Shown here piece after piece: positions 11,085 to 20,437 of a DNA stretch of 64,000 bases (position 1 is its first letter; each line of letters opens with the position of its first letter). The DNA lies in NCBI GenBank assembly GCA_963662175.1, contig OY759218.1:15156480-15220479 (forward strand), written 5' to 3'. A model generated the notes under the pieces. It made no database searches. It saw only the letters and a list, made by a program, of their open reading frames with translations, and was not told the DNA's origin. A program made the position numbers and the translations under genes. Origin of the DNA: Aradus depressus (Eukaryota; Arthropoda; Insecta; Hemiptera; Aradidae).

Positions 11085-11389
11085 TTAAAGTCTGTAACTT
11101 ATTTTTCTTCGAGCTATAGAGGTAATAAGTTTCAAATAATCGAGTTGTAAAGGTTGTAAAATGAAACATTGCTATGTTCGAGATACAGAGGTCCAATTTT
11201 TTTTTTCGAGTTATAGAGGGAAAATATGTAACAAAATGGCTTGTAGGGACTCACTGATTATTTCGACTAATAGAGGGTTGAGATTTCGAGTAATGGAGGT
11301 TTTGGGGCTTGAAGGGAAAGGAACAAAACTTTTTTTCGATTTTTGGAGGTTTTCGACTTATCGAGGTTCGACTTAAAGAGGTTCTACTG
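11085..11389 (-). mobile_element. One end of a pogo/Tigger-like DNA transposon
   Basis: On the minus strand the end reads cagtagaacctctttaag then 'tcgaacctcgataagtcgaaa', followed by several degenerate 'cctctataactcgaa' units. This repeated-unit terminal structure is typical of Tigger/pogo-type elements. The partner end was not found upstream, and no transposase is present. Confidence 0.6.
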
Positions 11390-11699
11390 CATATGAATTT
11401 CATACTGAGAATTAGGCTGTACAATGAAGCAAAGAGAAATGAAGACGTCACATTACTTTCATATGCACGGTATCCAGTGCAGTTTGAAATGAATTTGAGA
11501 CAGGGAAGGAGAGTGATCTGCATAAAAGTGAAGTCCAGTAATGGCCACAATACATATATTTTCATAATGCCCATTGTTGCAGATATAAAAATAAATATTC
11601 CTATTTCACTAACGGAGTTGTTACTATTTCTAAGAACCTTTGAAATAAACTTAAATATGTATTACATATTATTATGTATAAGTTCAGAGGATTTAATTG

Positions 11700-11722
11700 A
11701 CCCCCCCCCCCCCCCCCCCCCC
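11700..11722 (+). repeat. C homopolymer
   Basis: About 22 consecutive C. It falls inside an open frame that has no recognisable domain and is not reported. Confidence 0.8.
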
Positions 11723-11739
11723 TCCTTCCCATGCAGAAT

Positions 11740-12160
11740 GGTAAATAATTTTGAAGATATCATTTAACAGAACAACATTCGTAACATGCCATGGCTCATA
11801 AAATGTTATTTTATTAATCATTTTTAGAAAATTATTGTATCCCTGTTTTAAGCAATGCTAACAATGCCAAACATCTTTTCAGACTATTAATTTACATTTC
11901 AAAAGTTTTACAACAATGAGGTATACGACCATTCCTCGAGGAATTTTTATGGTCAAAACTTTCTTCTTTTTAATGTTCATTTTAAATTAAGTGCAACTGT
12001 CCAGTGAGTTTATAACATAATGTATGTTATGGCTCTTTTCCAGTATAATACATTAGCATATACAAATGATACTTAGTGAAGCAGGTTCTCCTTTTCATAA
12101 AAAAGTAAGACCCACAATTATTTAGAAAAAAAAAGTTATTTTTTATTAAAATAATTATTC
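11740..12160. other. Unassigned AT-rich stretch
   Basis: No gene, RNA or repeat recognised between the C run and the 17-bp array. Confidence 0.4.
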
Positions 12161-12164
12161 AGTG

Positions 12165-12330
12165 AGTTTATGAACTAGCCAAGTTTATGAACTAGCCAAA
12201 TTTATGAACTAGCCAAGTTTATGAACTAGTCAAGTATATGAACTAGCCATGTTTATGAACTAGCCAAGTTTATAAACTAGCTAAGTATGTATATGAACTA
12301 GCCAAGTTTATGAACTAGCTAAGTATATAC
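12165..12330 (+). repeat. 17-bp tandem array
   Basis: About nine copies of gtttatgaactagccaa with variants (aatttat, agtatat, ctagtcaa, ctagctaa). It lies just before a Rep-A copy. No known function. Confidence 0.9.
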
Positions 12331-12344
12331 GTTAGCCGTAAAAT

Positions 12345-12907
12345 ATACGAAAAAAGTCGTCAGTGAACCACCGCCAATGTACTTCCCCAGCACGAATTAA
12401 TCAAGTTTTTGCTCTCCCTCCAAAACCAATCGACCCGTTTGGGCTAAAAATCAATAGTTGACCTAAATAGATACTTCTGAATCTTAATCGATACATTCAT
12501 TACATCGGCAGTTGTTAGGGTTTTTGAGTTGTGCCCCTTGCACTGATTCACCCTCCTCTTTGGCTGATTCCGCTTAAAATGAATATGTCTCGTCGCTATG
12601 GGGTTTTGATTTTACATATGAAATTTTGAGTTAATATATTTATTACAACTGCAGTTATGAGGGGTTTTGTGTTAAGCTCTAAGTCCCCCACCCCTCATCC
12701 CACCTTCTTTGTAAATGATTTGGCTGAAAATCAATAGGTGTCGTCTTTATGGGGTTTTGGATGCACATATAAAATTTCGTGTCGATACATTCATTCTATC
12801 AGGAGTTATCGTGTTCACAGACACATACAGACAGACAGACATTTTGTTTTTCATTTTTGAAGGGAATAACGTCCTCTATACTTCGAATAGGTGGGGATGC
12901 AAAAGTA
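12345..12907 (-). repeat. Rep-A element, single near-complete copy
   Basis: Runs from 'aaaaagtcgtcagtgaaccaccg' and 'tgtacttccccagcacg' through three internal units (anchors cattcattacatcggcagtt at about 12493, a second at 12636, cattcattctatcaggagtt at 12788). It continues into the 'cacagacacatacagacagacagac' tract and the stem-loop remnant 'cttcgaataggtggggatg'. It is useful as a reference for family structure because nothing is inserted in it. Confidence 0.75.
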
Positions 12908-12909
12908 AT

Positions 12910-13589
12910 AACCAATAAAAATAAAATGGGAATAAATGCATCAAAACTCAAGAAAAAATAAATGAAAAACCACTTTACTGAGACAAACACCCAGGCTTCC
13001 AGCCAAACCCGTTCCTCCAACCTCAAAGAGTCATCATCTTGTTCACCAAACACAGTCCAGCAGTAGAGGCAGACTAAGAAAGAGAGGGGGTTAAAGTGCG
13101 AGTACATGTTGGGATAAGCTGATCACCACTGGCACTTTCTACGTTTGCTTTCTCATAGTAGCAGATCTCTTTGCCTGCGCCGCTTTAGTCTTCGGGAGAA
13201 ATATCTGGATGGGAACGGGATGACAAAAGCCGAGTGACGGGATTGATATGGGAAGAAAGGTTAGGAATTTGAAGAAGCGGGACTTGATAAGGTTAATTAC
13301 TATAGGAATTTTAAGGTCATTATGGAGGGTAAGGTTAGAGGCACAGAAGGGTGTGACGACAATTCTTCTTAGGGAGGACTGAATACACTTGATATTTAAT
13401 GGCTAAGCACTACCCCACAATTTGAGTCTCCCTATGTCCATATAGATCTTATTATTGTCTTGTAAATGCTTAGTTTTCAATAGAATGTTCGGATTGTCCA
13501 CTGGCTGTCGGTAGAGTAGACCAAACCGTCCGTTGAACTCTTGTCGCTTGTGAGTTCCATGTCAGTCTTCGGTAAACTTCTCTTTTATT
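12910..13589. other. Unassigned, mixed composition
   Basis: More GC than its surroundings (13000-13400), but no frame has a recognisable domain and no repeat match was found. Confidence 0.4.
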
Positions 13590-13601
13590 AATTTCCATTC
13601 G

Positions 13602-13867
13602 AACCTGAAAGAAATAAAACTTGTTTATTTATGATATTGTCTAATTTCACCAACTATATTTACATGGGAGTACTTTTCTACCATCCTCAGCCAAAAGCAT
13701 AAGAGATAAGACTCTTTATGCTTTTGGCTGAGGATGGTAGAAATACCGAAAGTACTCCCATGTAAATATAGTTGGTGAAATTAGACAATATCATAAATAA
13801 ACAAGTTTTATTTCTTTCAAGTTCATTTGAATTATTTCACAATATCTCTGCAATAATGTCAGTTTTC
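13602..13867. mobile_element. Palindromic Penelope-like short element (266 bp)
   Basis: Near-perfect inverted repeat of about 100 bp per arm, centred near 13710, plus a single-copy tail containing 'ttatttcacaatatctctgcaa'. Flanks carry a 12-bp duplication with one mismatch (aattTccattcg at 13590-13601, aattAccattcg at 13868-13879). The right arm has CTGAGGAT, a GGTA-GAAA-TACC hairpin and GAAA (13728-13751). The left arm has lost part of the hairpin. Four related insertions occur at 18283, 33591, 52566 and 56106. It encodes no protein. Confidence 0.75.
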
Positions 13868-13879
13868 AATTACCATTCG

Positions 13880-14260
13880 CCATTGCCGACACCAATCCAA
13901 ATTGAATAGGAAAAAAGGTTTGGATTCAATGATAATTATACAAATAAAGTTCTTTTTAGGATAATTTTTTCTAAAATATTTCAAAAGAATATCGAATAAT
14001 GAACAATTAATTTCAGAATGAAATGAATAGAATAATAAAATTCATGAATAAAATATATATATTGCACTATTGCAGGAACTGTCTTATACTCGTCCCAACC
14101 ATTTCTGTGCTGGAGAGGGAGAGTGATCTGTACAAAAAAGTTGGTATAAGAAAGTCCTGTAATGGCTAGATCACATATATATATTTTTTTTCTTTATTTA
14201 CTAATCCTTTTAATAAGAAACTACCAATAATAAAAAACATTACTTTGAAATATTTCCTAC
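13880..14260. other. Unassigned AT-rich stretch
   Basis: No supported feature. Confidence 0.35.
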
Positions 14261-14261
14261 G

Positions 14262-14625
14262 GAAAGTAATTTTTTTCTTCGGTGCGCTATAACTTTAGTC
14301 TTTCTGGTCTTATCTCAAATCAAAATACCAATTAACATAGAATATTTAATAAGGAACTAATTTTTCAATAGGACTAACCGTTTTCGATAAATCAAGCAAA
14401 CGTCTAAAAAATTGAATTTCAAAACGTCATTTTAGGACGTTTTCCGCGAGTCGCAAAAATATATTCTTTGTAAAATGTACCATTTAGTTTTATCTACAAC
14501 TTTTATTTGAAAAAATTATTGATTAGATCATAAATAAATATAAAATATTATATTATATAATATAATATATCTTGAAAATTGTACTTAGAACACGTACTAA
14601 AGTGGTCTTATTTTTCGCCTGTCCG
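14262..14625 (-). repeat. Rep-B dispersed repeat copy
   Basis: Reverse orientation of the 9615 copy: 'gcgctataactttagtc', 'ataggactaaccgtttt', 'ctacaacttttatttgaa', 'gtactaaagtggtctt'. The AT-dinucleotide stretch near 14540-14570 is a local expansion. Confidence 0.6.
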
Positions 14626-14769
14626 TTCATTCATTCATATGCTCATAACAAAGAATTGTAACCATTTAATCTCCGGAACTACAGAATGGTTTTAAAGGAT
14701 TTTCCGTCTGAAGACCTAAGGTAATTTCAAATCGATCGGACTACTAATTGAAAGAAGATTAGGGGACAA

Positions 14770-14900
14770 TACAAAACCCTAATATCTGCCGATTTAATGA
14801 AATTATTGACATGAAATTTTATGTGAGATTTCAGAAGTCCCTAAGTATGACACCTATTGATTATCAATCCAGAGAGAGAGCGTTGGGGAAGTACTTTTTA
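14770..14900 (+). repeat. Rep-A fragment
   Basis: Contains 'aatatctgccgatttaatgaaattattgacatgaaatttt' and 'gagagcgttggggaagtac', the internal unit followed by the end next to the TTCCCC motif. Confidence 0.45.
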
Positions 14901-15199
14901 TTTGTTATTCCCGAGTGATACTACAGTAGGAAGGGAGTTTTATTTTCTCACATTTATATTTGTGTGTTCTTGTTTAAAGCAGAGAGGGAAAAAGTAAAAT
15001 ATTTTGATTAAGTAAAATAAAATGAGATAAAATTTAATATATTTTGTAAAGACTGTCTGAGTCTTCTTTAGATCTCTGTGACAAAGCATTAGAACAAAAA
15101 CAAAATTACTTAAATTTGCCATTTGTCAGATATCTTCATTTTTTGCTTTGAAGTTAAACATTCCATCATTTATAGAGACAATATTAAACAGCAACAAAA

Positions 15200-15590
15200 A
15201 GTTAACAGTTAATCCCGAGTAATTTATTGCTCTAGTTTGAATAATTTGTAATCATCTAAGAATTCACAGGAAGAAAGATTTTCGAATAAATTCCTCCTCT
15301 CTTTTTGAAAAAAAGTTAACAGTTAATCCCGAGTAATTTATTGGTCTAGTTTGAATAATTTGTAATCATCTAAGAATTCACAGGAAGAAAGACTTTCGAA
15401 TAAATTCTTCCTCTCTTTTTGAAAAACGTTACCGGTTAATCCCAGTAATTTATTGCTCTAGTTTGAATAAGTGTAATCAACTAAGAATTCACAGGAACAA
15501 AGATTTTCGAATAAATTCTTCCTCTCTTTTTAAAAAACGTTAACAGTTAATCCCGAGTAATTTATTGCTCCAGTTTGAATAATTTTTCAA
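15200..15590 (+). repeat. About 113-bp tandem array, 3.5 copies
   Basis: Unit anchor 'gttaatcccgagtaatttattg' starts at 15208, 15322, 15435 and 15546, giving spacings of 114, 113 and 111. Each unit also holds 'taagaattcacaggaa' and 'cctctcttttt'. It is joined to Rep-D at its right side. Confidence 0.9.
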
Positions 15591-15850
15591 GTTGAATAGT
15601 CCCTTTTTCGAAAAAAAATTGTTTTATTTGTATAAAAAAGTTAATTCGAGTAAATCATTTTCACTCAATTAATGAATAAAAATAATAAGTACTTTCATTC
15701 AATAAAAATAATAAGTATTTTCATTAACTGAATAATGAATAAATGAATGTAATAACAGCTTTATTAACTATTCGTTATTTTTAATAACATTTGTTATTTC
15801 AAAATCCATCCAACGGTGTTCTATGGAAGCAGCCCGTAGAGGAGTGACCA
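15570..15850 (+). repeat. Rep-D dispersed repeat
   Basis: Shares 'atgaataaaaataataagtac', 'taacagctttatta', 'ctattcgttatt', 'gttctatgga' and 'agaggagtgacc' with 49255-49480 plus 49689-49855. In that second copy a LINE 3' end interrupts the repeat. The uninterrupted sequence here gives the empty site. Confidence 0.65.
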
Positions 15851-16244
15851 TCCATTAGATCGGCAGTAGTTGAGTCGAGTAGTATCAGTAGTTGAGTCGA
15901 GCCCCCAGGGGGCTTAACTGCAAACCCTAATAACCGCCGCTGGAATGAAAGTCCGTACATACTTAAAACACCATCCGAAGGAGACTTTAGTGGAACAGCG
16001 GACAATAAATTTATTGTAAATTATTCGAGATGGGGAAGTACATTTTTATTGATTCAGACGATTTTTTTTTTTATTCAAGGATCTCACTTGAATGTAATGT
16101 AACGCATACAATTCACTGTTGAAACAGTTAAATTTAAAGCGAAGAAACCTTACGAAATGTAATGTAAATCGGCTTACTCCCGCAACACGACACCCGGCTA
16201 ACGTGTCATCTCCTATTTGACTAACGCAATATGGGGGGAAAAAG

Positions 16245-16450
16245 AAAAAGAATAGAGTCCTGGGTGAATCACCGGCAATCTACTTCCCCACCTCTTTCTA
16301 ATTCATTATTTTTCATCTCTAATCCCTTCTTCCTTTCGGCAAATTTGACTGAAAATCAGCGGGTCTTACACTTCTGAATCCTTGTAATGTAATGAACCTG
16401 CCTCTAATCCCTTTACTTCAATAGGTGTCGTCCTCATCGGGTTCACCATA
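16245..16450 (-). repeat. Rep-A fragment
   Basis: Begins 'gggtgaatcaccggcaatctacttcccca' and continues with a shortened internal unit ('gactgaaaatcagcgggtc'). It stops before the terminal stem-loop. Confidence 0.55.
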
Positions 16451-16515
16451 TATTTTCCAAGGCTCGGAAGAATAAATAATAATAAATCCGAAAACTCATG
16501 AAAAAAATACAAATT

Positions 16516-17590
16516 TTACAGAAAAAAAAAAAAAAAAACTTTATTTGTAATATGAGGGAGTGTCACCATGGGGTGATTTCTCCTCTCTTGATATTTTGAA
16601 TAAAATATGCATTTCCTGCACAGAGGGCTTCTAGCGATGTCCATATTGTGTAGGTGTTTGTTCATATGACAGTGTCCTGTAATCAGCCCTGGCATAGCTC
16701 TTAGATCTATTCTTCTCATATTCAGGAGCTCTCGGCTCCTTTCCTCTGAGGGTTCCGCGACAAAGTGTTTTGAATGTCTTTGCATGGGACCCGTCTCCAG
16801 AACTGGATGTGATTCCTGGTCAACCAAAAATTTATAGCCGCCCTTACGGTGCTCTTAGAGATCCCGCAGAAGGGTTCCGGTCCTATAGGTTTTCTGTCAG
16901 CTCCTGACCGGGCCAGTTGATCAGCCCTTTCGTTGCCCTCAAACCCCTGATGCCCTGGTACCCATCTCAACCCACTCTATTTTGGTCCGCCAGGGACTCC
17001 AGTGCTTGAAGGCATTCCAGGATGATTTTGGAATCTATGATGACAGCTCGCAACACTTGCAGCGCTGCTTGGCTGTCAGACAATATCAAGATTCGCCCTC
17101 CCCTGATGTTCCGTCTCTTGATGAGCCAGGCCCGAGGATGGCATATACAATATTTCAGCTTGGAACACAGTGGGATACACACCTAGGGATATACTAGTAT
17201 CTCCCTTGACTGTCCTCTCATGTATTCCAGCTCCAACTTCTTTCTAGGTTTTTGAACCAGACCAGCTTACCCCGATCTAGGGTCTCAAGGCCCAGACAGT
17301 AGTTATTTCTGTCTGGTATTGACACTTCAATTTTCTTATTAAAGTTGAAAACTGGTGTCATTTTGTCCATGTTTAGTTCAGGGTCCTCCAAAATGTCCCA
17401 GAAGATTACTGAATGCCCGGTCCTCGGTATATTGTCCGGTATTAGCTTACCCAAATATGTTTGTTTCTCCTGTAATGGTGGAGTCACAATTTGTCCCAAA
17501 GAAATGGGCCAAATTGAGACTCTAGTTACACAGAGGTAAGATAATAAGGAAGAAGTAATTGGGAACACGTCTGTTACAGCTTTCAGTGTA
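16516..17590 (-). pseudogene. RNase H domain and C terminus of an I/R1-type LINE
   Basis: Decayed non-LTR retrotransposon polyprotein spread over several frames. The order on the minus strand is: a segment before the RNase H domain (17590-17218), the RNase H start region (17210-17080), LSDSQAALQVL with its Asp (near 17070), then WVPGHQGFEGNERADQLA with the conserved His and Asp (near 16960). A C-terminal part follows, including LCRKC of the terminal Cys motif (near 16610). RNase H would remove RNA from the RNA-DNA hybrid during retrotransposition. A one-base frame change separates the SDSQ part from the GHQG part (about 16967), and the first Asp motif (TDGS type) is lost at another frame break near 17220. 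No RT domain is present, so the copy is 5'-truncated. The left end near 16530-16600 appears chimeric with a jockey 3' UTR. Confidence 0.8.
16541..16600 (+). repeat. Jockey 3' UTR-like block antisense to the RNase H LINE
   Basis: Reads gggagtgtcacc, 'gggtgatttctcctctcttg' and 'attttga' on the plus strand. That is the sense orientation of the jockey 3' UTR at 50680-50740 and the antisense copy at 29430. It overlaps the end of the minus-strand LINE frame. Confidence 0.5.
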
Positions 17591-17599
17591 AGGTCAGAT

Positions 17600-17985
17600 C
17601 AACCAACTAACCATGTGACAAGTGATATGACATTTATATATTCAAAAACAGAGCCCTGTGTTGGTCCATTTTGATGAAAATACGTCACTAGGCCGGTGAA
17701 ATATGTCTATTGGAACGTTGGAAAGCGGTGTCGGGGAGAGCTGCGATGTTGCCGCTTCTTGTCAACTCCTGTCCGGCCCTCTACCTTTCTTCTTGACCCC
17801 CCTTGCATTATGTAGCGAAATGTCCACATTTTACTTTCCCCGGGTGCAAAATAAAAATGTAGTCTGACCTCTCACAGATTTTATTATAATATGCTAGCCG
17901 GCTTTCGAGGTAGCTCTCATCACTAGGCAATCTTAAAAGTACATAATAAATAAATTCAATAAACAAGCAACAAAAAAGTTATGTT
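17600..17985. other. Unassigned stretch
   Basis: Between the RNase H LINE and the Ty3/gypsy element I see no gene or repeat. Confidence 0.35.
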
Positions 17986-18807
17986 AGTTATTATTGTATC
18001 TTTATTTATTATAATTATAAAGATTACATAACTCACTGAACTTATAACAAAACTAGATATCACATGGTCAGCACACAAAAAAGGTAACCCAACTGAAAGT
18101 TTCAGCCGAAACCGAATCTTCGGCCTCGGTCTCAGTTTCGGCCGAAACCGAAACTTATTTAGACATGTTAAAATTTCCATTGTATACTGAAATTTAGTGT
18201 ATTTTTTTTTCATACACCTACCTACAGACAGTTAACTCGTGTTAAATGAAATAAAAAACAATAATTGAAGTATGTATTTATGTGAATAAAACAAACTTAT
18301 TTTTGAAATATTGTCTATTCCACTAAAGATATATATATATAACTACCGGTTTCGGCTTTATACCATCGTCAGGTCTAGTTATGAACTGACGATGGTATAA
18401 AGGTCTAGACCTGACGATGGTATAAAGCCGAAACCGGTAGTTATATATATATATACAGGGTGTTTCAGGGTTAAGTAGCCAAACTGAAAATTTGAACTAA
18501 GGACCTAAAAACAAGAAAAAAATTTCCTATGGAGGTATGTCCGCAAACGCTTTGTTTAAGAGATATTCATACCTAAAGATTTTCATTGTTATGAATTATT
18601 TAGGCATAGTAAATAAATAAAACTTATTTCATTTGTTCCAACTACTTTATTCATTAAATGTAAACACTAACATTCATATTGAATGTTGTTCAAAGTGCTT
18701 TCCTTGAGCATTAAGACAGGATCGGCATCTTTCTTCAACAGCAGCAGTGGCCAAACCGAAAATATGAACTAAGGACCTCAAAACAAGAAAAAAATATTTC
18801 CTACCTA

Positions 18808-19002
18808 ATGGGTGACATTAAGCAAAAAGTCTATGCAAGGCCGGTCAATGACCTTAATTCTTTACGAAGAAGGATAATTGAATCTTGTGAAACAATAACA
18901 CATATCCAGTGCCGTTCTGCCACTGCTGCTGTTGAAGAAAGATCATGGGATGCTGTTGATCCTGTCTTAATGCTCAAGGAAATCACTTTGGACAACACTT
19001 AA
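18808..19002 (+). pseudogene. C-terminal piece of a Tc1/mariner-family transposase
   Basis: About 64 codons ending at a stop just before the 3' terminal repeat. The pattern PVNDLNSLRRRIIESCETI resembles the 'leucine-rich, RRI' segment near the C terminus of many insect mariner/Tc-like transposases, where a proline and then a helix precede the last 30 residues. The catalytic DDE/D residues lie upstream in intact proteins and are absent. The last part (TAAVEERSWDAVDPVLMLKE) also appears in the left arm on the minus strand, because the element is a palindrome. The start codon is incidental. Family assignment rests on the terminal repeats and TA duplication as much as on the peptide. Confidence 0.6.
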
Positions 19003-19057
19003 TATGAATGTTAGTGTTTACATTTAATGAATAAAGTAGTTGGAACAAATAAAATAA

Positions 19058-19397
19058 AGAGGGCGCCAGTAGCTCAGTGGTATGCGTGCTTGACTTCTGA
19101 GCTCAAGGTCGTGGGTTCGTAGCCCGACCGAGGCCCTTAGTTTATTTTATCTGGGAGGTAAAATAAACTTAAGCACGCCGTCCTTCGGATGGGACGTCCC
19201 GAGCCTGTACGATGTCAGGTACTCGTTAAAGACCCCTAACCTAGATGAATAAAAATTTAGGGTAGGCAAAATTTAGGACTCCCACAGTAGAGTCGGGCTC
19301 ATGTCCACCAGAGTGACGGAAGAGCGCTCTGGTAGTAGGCGATATGACCTCGTTGTTAAAGCCCGGGCATGAGTCATAAAACCTAACCTAACCTAAC
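19058..19397 (+). mobile_element. tRNA-derived SINE, full length, inside the mariner
   Basis: Duplication aacaaataaaataa at 19044-19057 and again immediately after the CCTAACCTAAC tail (the last aac overlaps the tail). The head has an A box (agctcagtggtatgcg) and a B box (gggttcgtagcccgacc). The body contains 'cgccgtccttcggatggg' and 'ggactcccacagtagag', and the tail is (CCTAA)n. Transcription would be by RNA polymerase III from the internal boxes. Confidence 0.9.
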
Positions 19398-20437
19398 AAA
19401 TAAAATAAGTTTTATTTATTTACTATGCCTAAATAATTCATAACAATGAAAATCTTTAGATGTGAATATCTCTTAAACAAAGCGTTTGCGGACATACCTC
19501 CATAGGAAATTTTTTTCTTGTTTTTAGGTCCTTAGTTCAAATTGTCAGTTTGGCTACTTAACCCTGAAACACCCTGTATATCTTTAGTGGAATAGACAAT
19601 ATTTCAAAAATAAGTTTGTTTTATTCATTTATTACAAGTTTCCACAATATGTCCGCGTTCCTCAACTTAGAAGATGTATTTATGTTACATTAACAATTTA
19701 ACATGAACAAAAATAATAAACATGTTAAAGTAAAGACCTGCCCTGTAAGTGAACTTTGTCAAAAATCAACACTTAGATTAGATATAAAGTACAGACTCCT
19801 TAATTAAGTAAGTACCTATTTTATTTGTGTTCACAAAATTCTTAAGATTAATTTATTTTTTACTGAGATCTTGTATTTAGCATTTGGTGATTAACGAATT
19901 ACCTAATTATCAGTCTTAACAACGATTACAATAATTTGTACGACTATCAAGTAATTACTTAATTTTAAGAAACAGTTATAAAATCAAAAGAAAAAAAACT
20001 AAATATTATTATTAGATTACTAATTAATTTTAGTATTCGTATGGCAACCACACACGACTCACAAGCCACGAACGACGCACGACAAGTCACGAAAACTGAG
20101 TTTCGGCGTGGCCGAAGTTTCGGCTGATTTTTTGGCCGAAACCGAAACCAAATCTTCGGTCGGTCACTAACTGAAACCTCTCCCTGTGCCCCTTCAATAT
20201 ACAACATCGCTTCCCTTTTAGAAAGTTATTTAAAATTAAGAAATTAAACAAAGAAACAAACTCCTTTACAAATCAAAATCAGTTATCGATTAACAGAAAT
20301 TAGGCATCTGACCACTATATCAAAATTACTAGTACACTAGTACTTTAATTAAACTTAATATTGAATTAATAAAATAAAATAAAATGTCACTTTCAGTCTT
20401 AAAGTAATAATCATTACCACACTAATATTGTTTAATT

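Larger units (their letters stand above)
18456..19576. mobile_element. Palindromic Tc1/mariner-type element with TA duplication
   Basis: Ends CAGGGTGTTTCAGGGTTAAG and its reverse complement, flanked by TA (18454-18455, 19577-19578). The inverted repeats extend far beyond normal termini. The left arm to about 18750 pairs with the right arm from about 18915, including coding sequence, so both ends derive from the same transposon end. A SINE is inserted in the right arm. A second partial copy of the subterminal 'ctaaggacct' block lies at 18765-18800. Confidence 0.75.
18283..19673. mobile_element. Palindromic Penelope-like short element, split by a mariner
   Basis: Exact 11-bp duplication atgtatttatg at 18272-18282 and 19674-19684. 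Arms read 'tgaataaaacaaacttatttttgaaat...ctattccactaaagata' on the left and the reverse complement on the right (19577-19640). The inner arms carry CTGACGAT, a GGTATAAAGCC hairpin and GAAACCGG in both orientations (18350-18372 minus, 18411-18433 plus). Removing the mariner and one TA leaves about 268 bp, close to the 266 and 283 bp of its relatives. Confidence 0.75.
18099..20168. mobile_element. hAT-like element with 8-bp target duplication
   Basis: Flanked by the exact 8-bp duplication aactgaaa (18091-18098, 20169-20176), the length typical of hAT elements. The ends are rich in 'ttcggccgaaaccgaaac' words: gtttcagccgaaaccgaat on the left, and a right end reading agtgaccgaccgaagattt on the minus strand. 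The terminal repeats are imperfect. No transposase remains. Most of its length is a younger insertion at 18283-19673. Confidence 0.7.
17992..20208 (-). repeat. 3' LTR of the gypsy element, split by a hAT-like nest
   Basis: LTR sequence lies at 17992-18098 and 20169-20208. The pieces rejoin at a duplicated aactgaaa. The other LTR has the uninterrupted 'cccaactgaaacctctcc' at about 26558-26580, an empty site for the insertion. Without the insert the LTR is about 140 bp. Confidence 0.8.

Noticed and set aside
11309..11767. 152-residue protein ending in a proline run
   Set aside because: The frame crosses a pogo-like terminus and a C homopolymer, so it is fortuitous.
13728..13751. Complete hammerhead ribozyme
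   Set aside because: Only the CUGANGA, hairpin and GAAA core is seen; position 10.1 is U and stems I/III could not be drawn convincingly, so only a resemblance is claimed.
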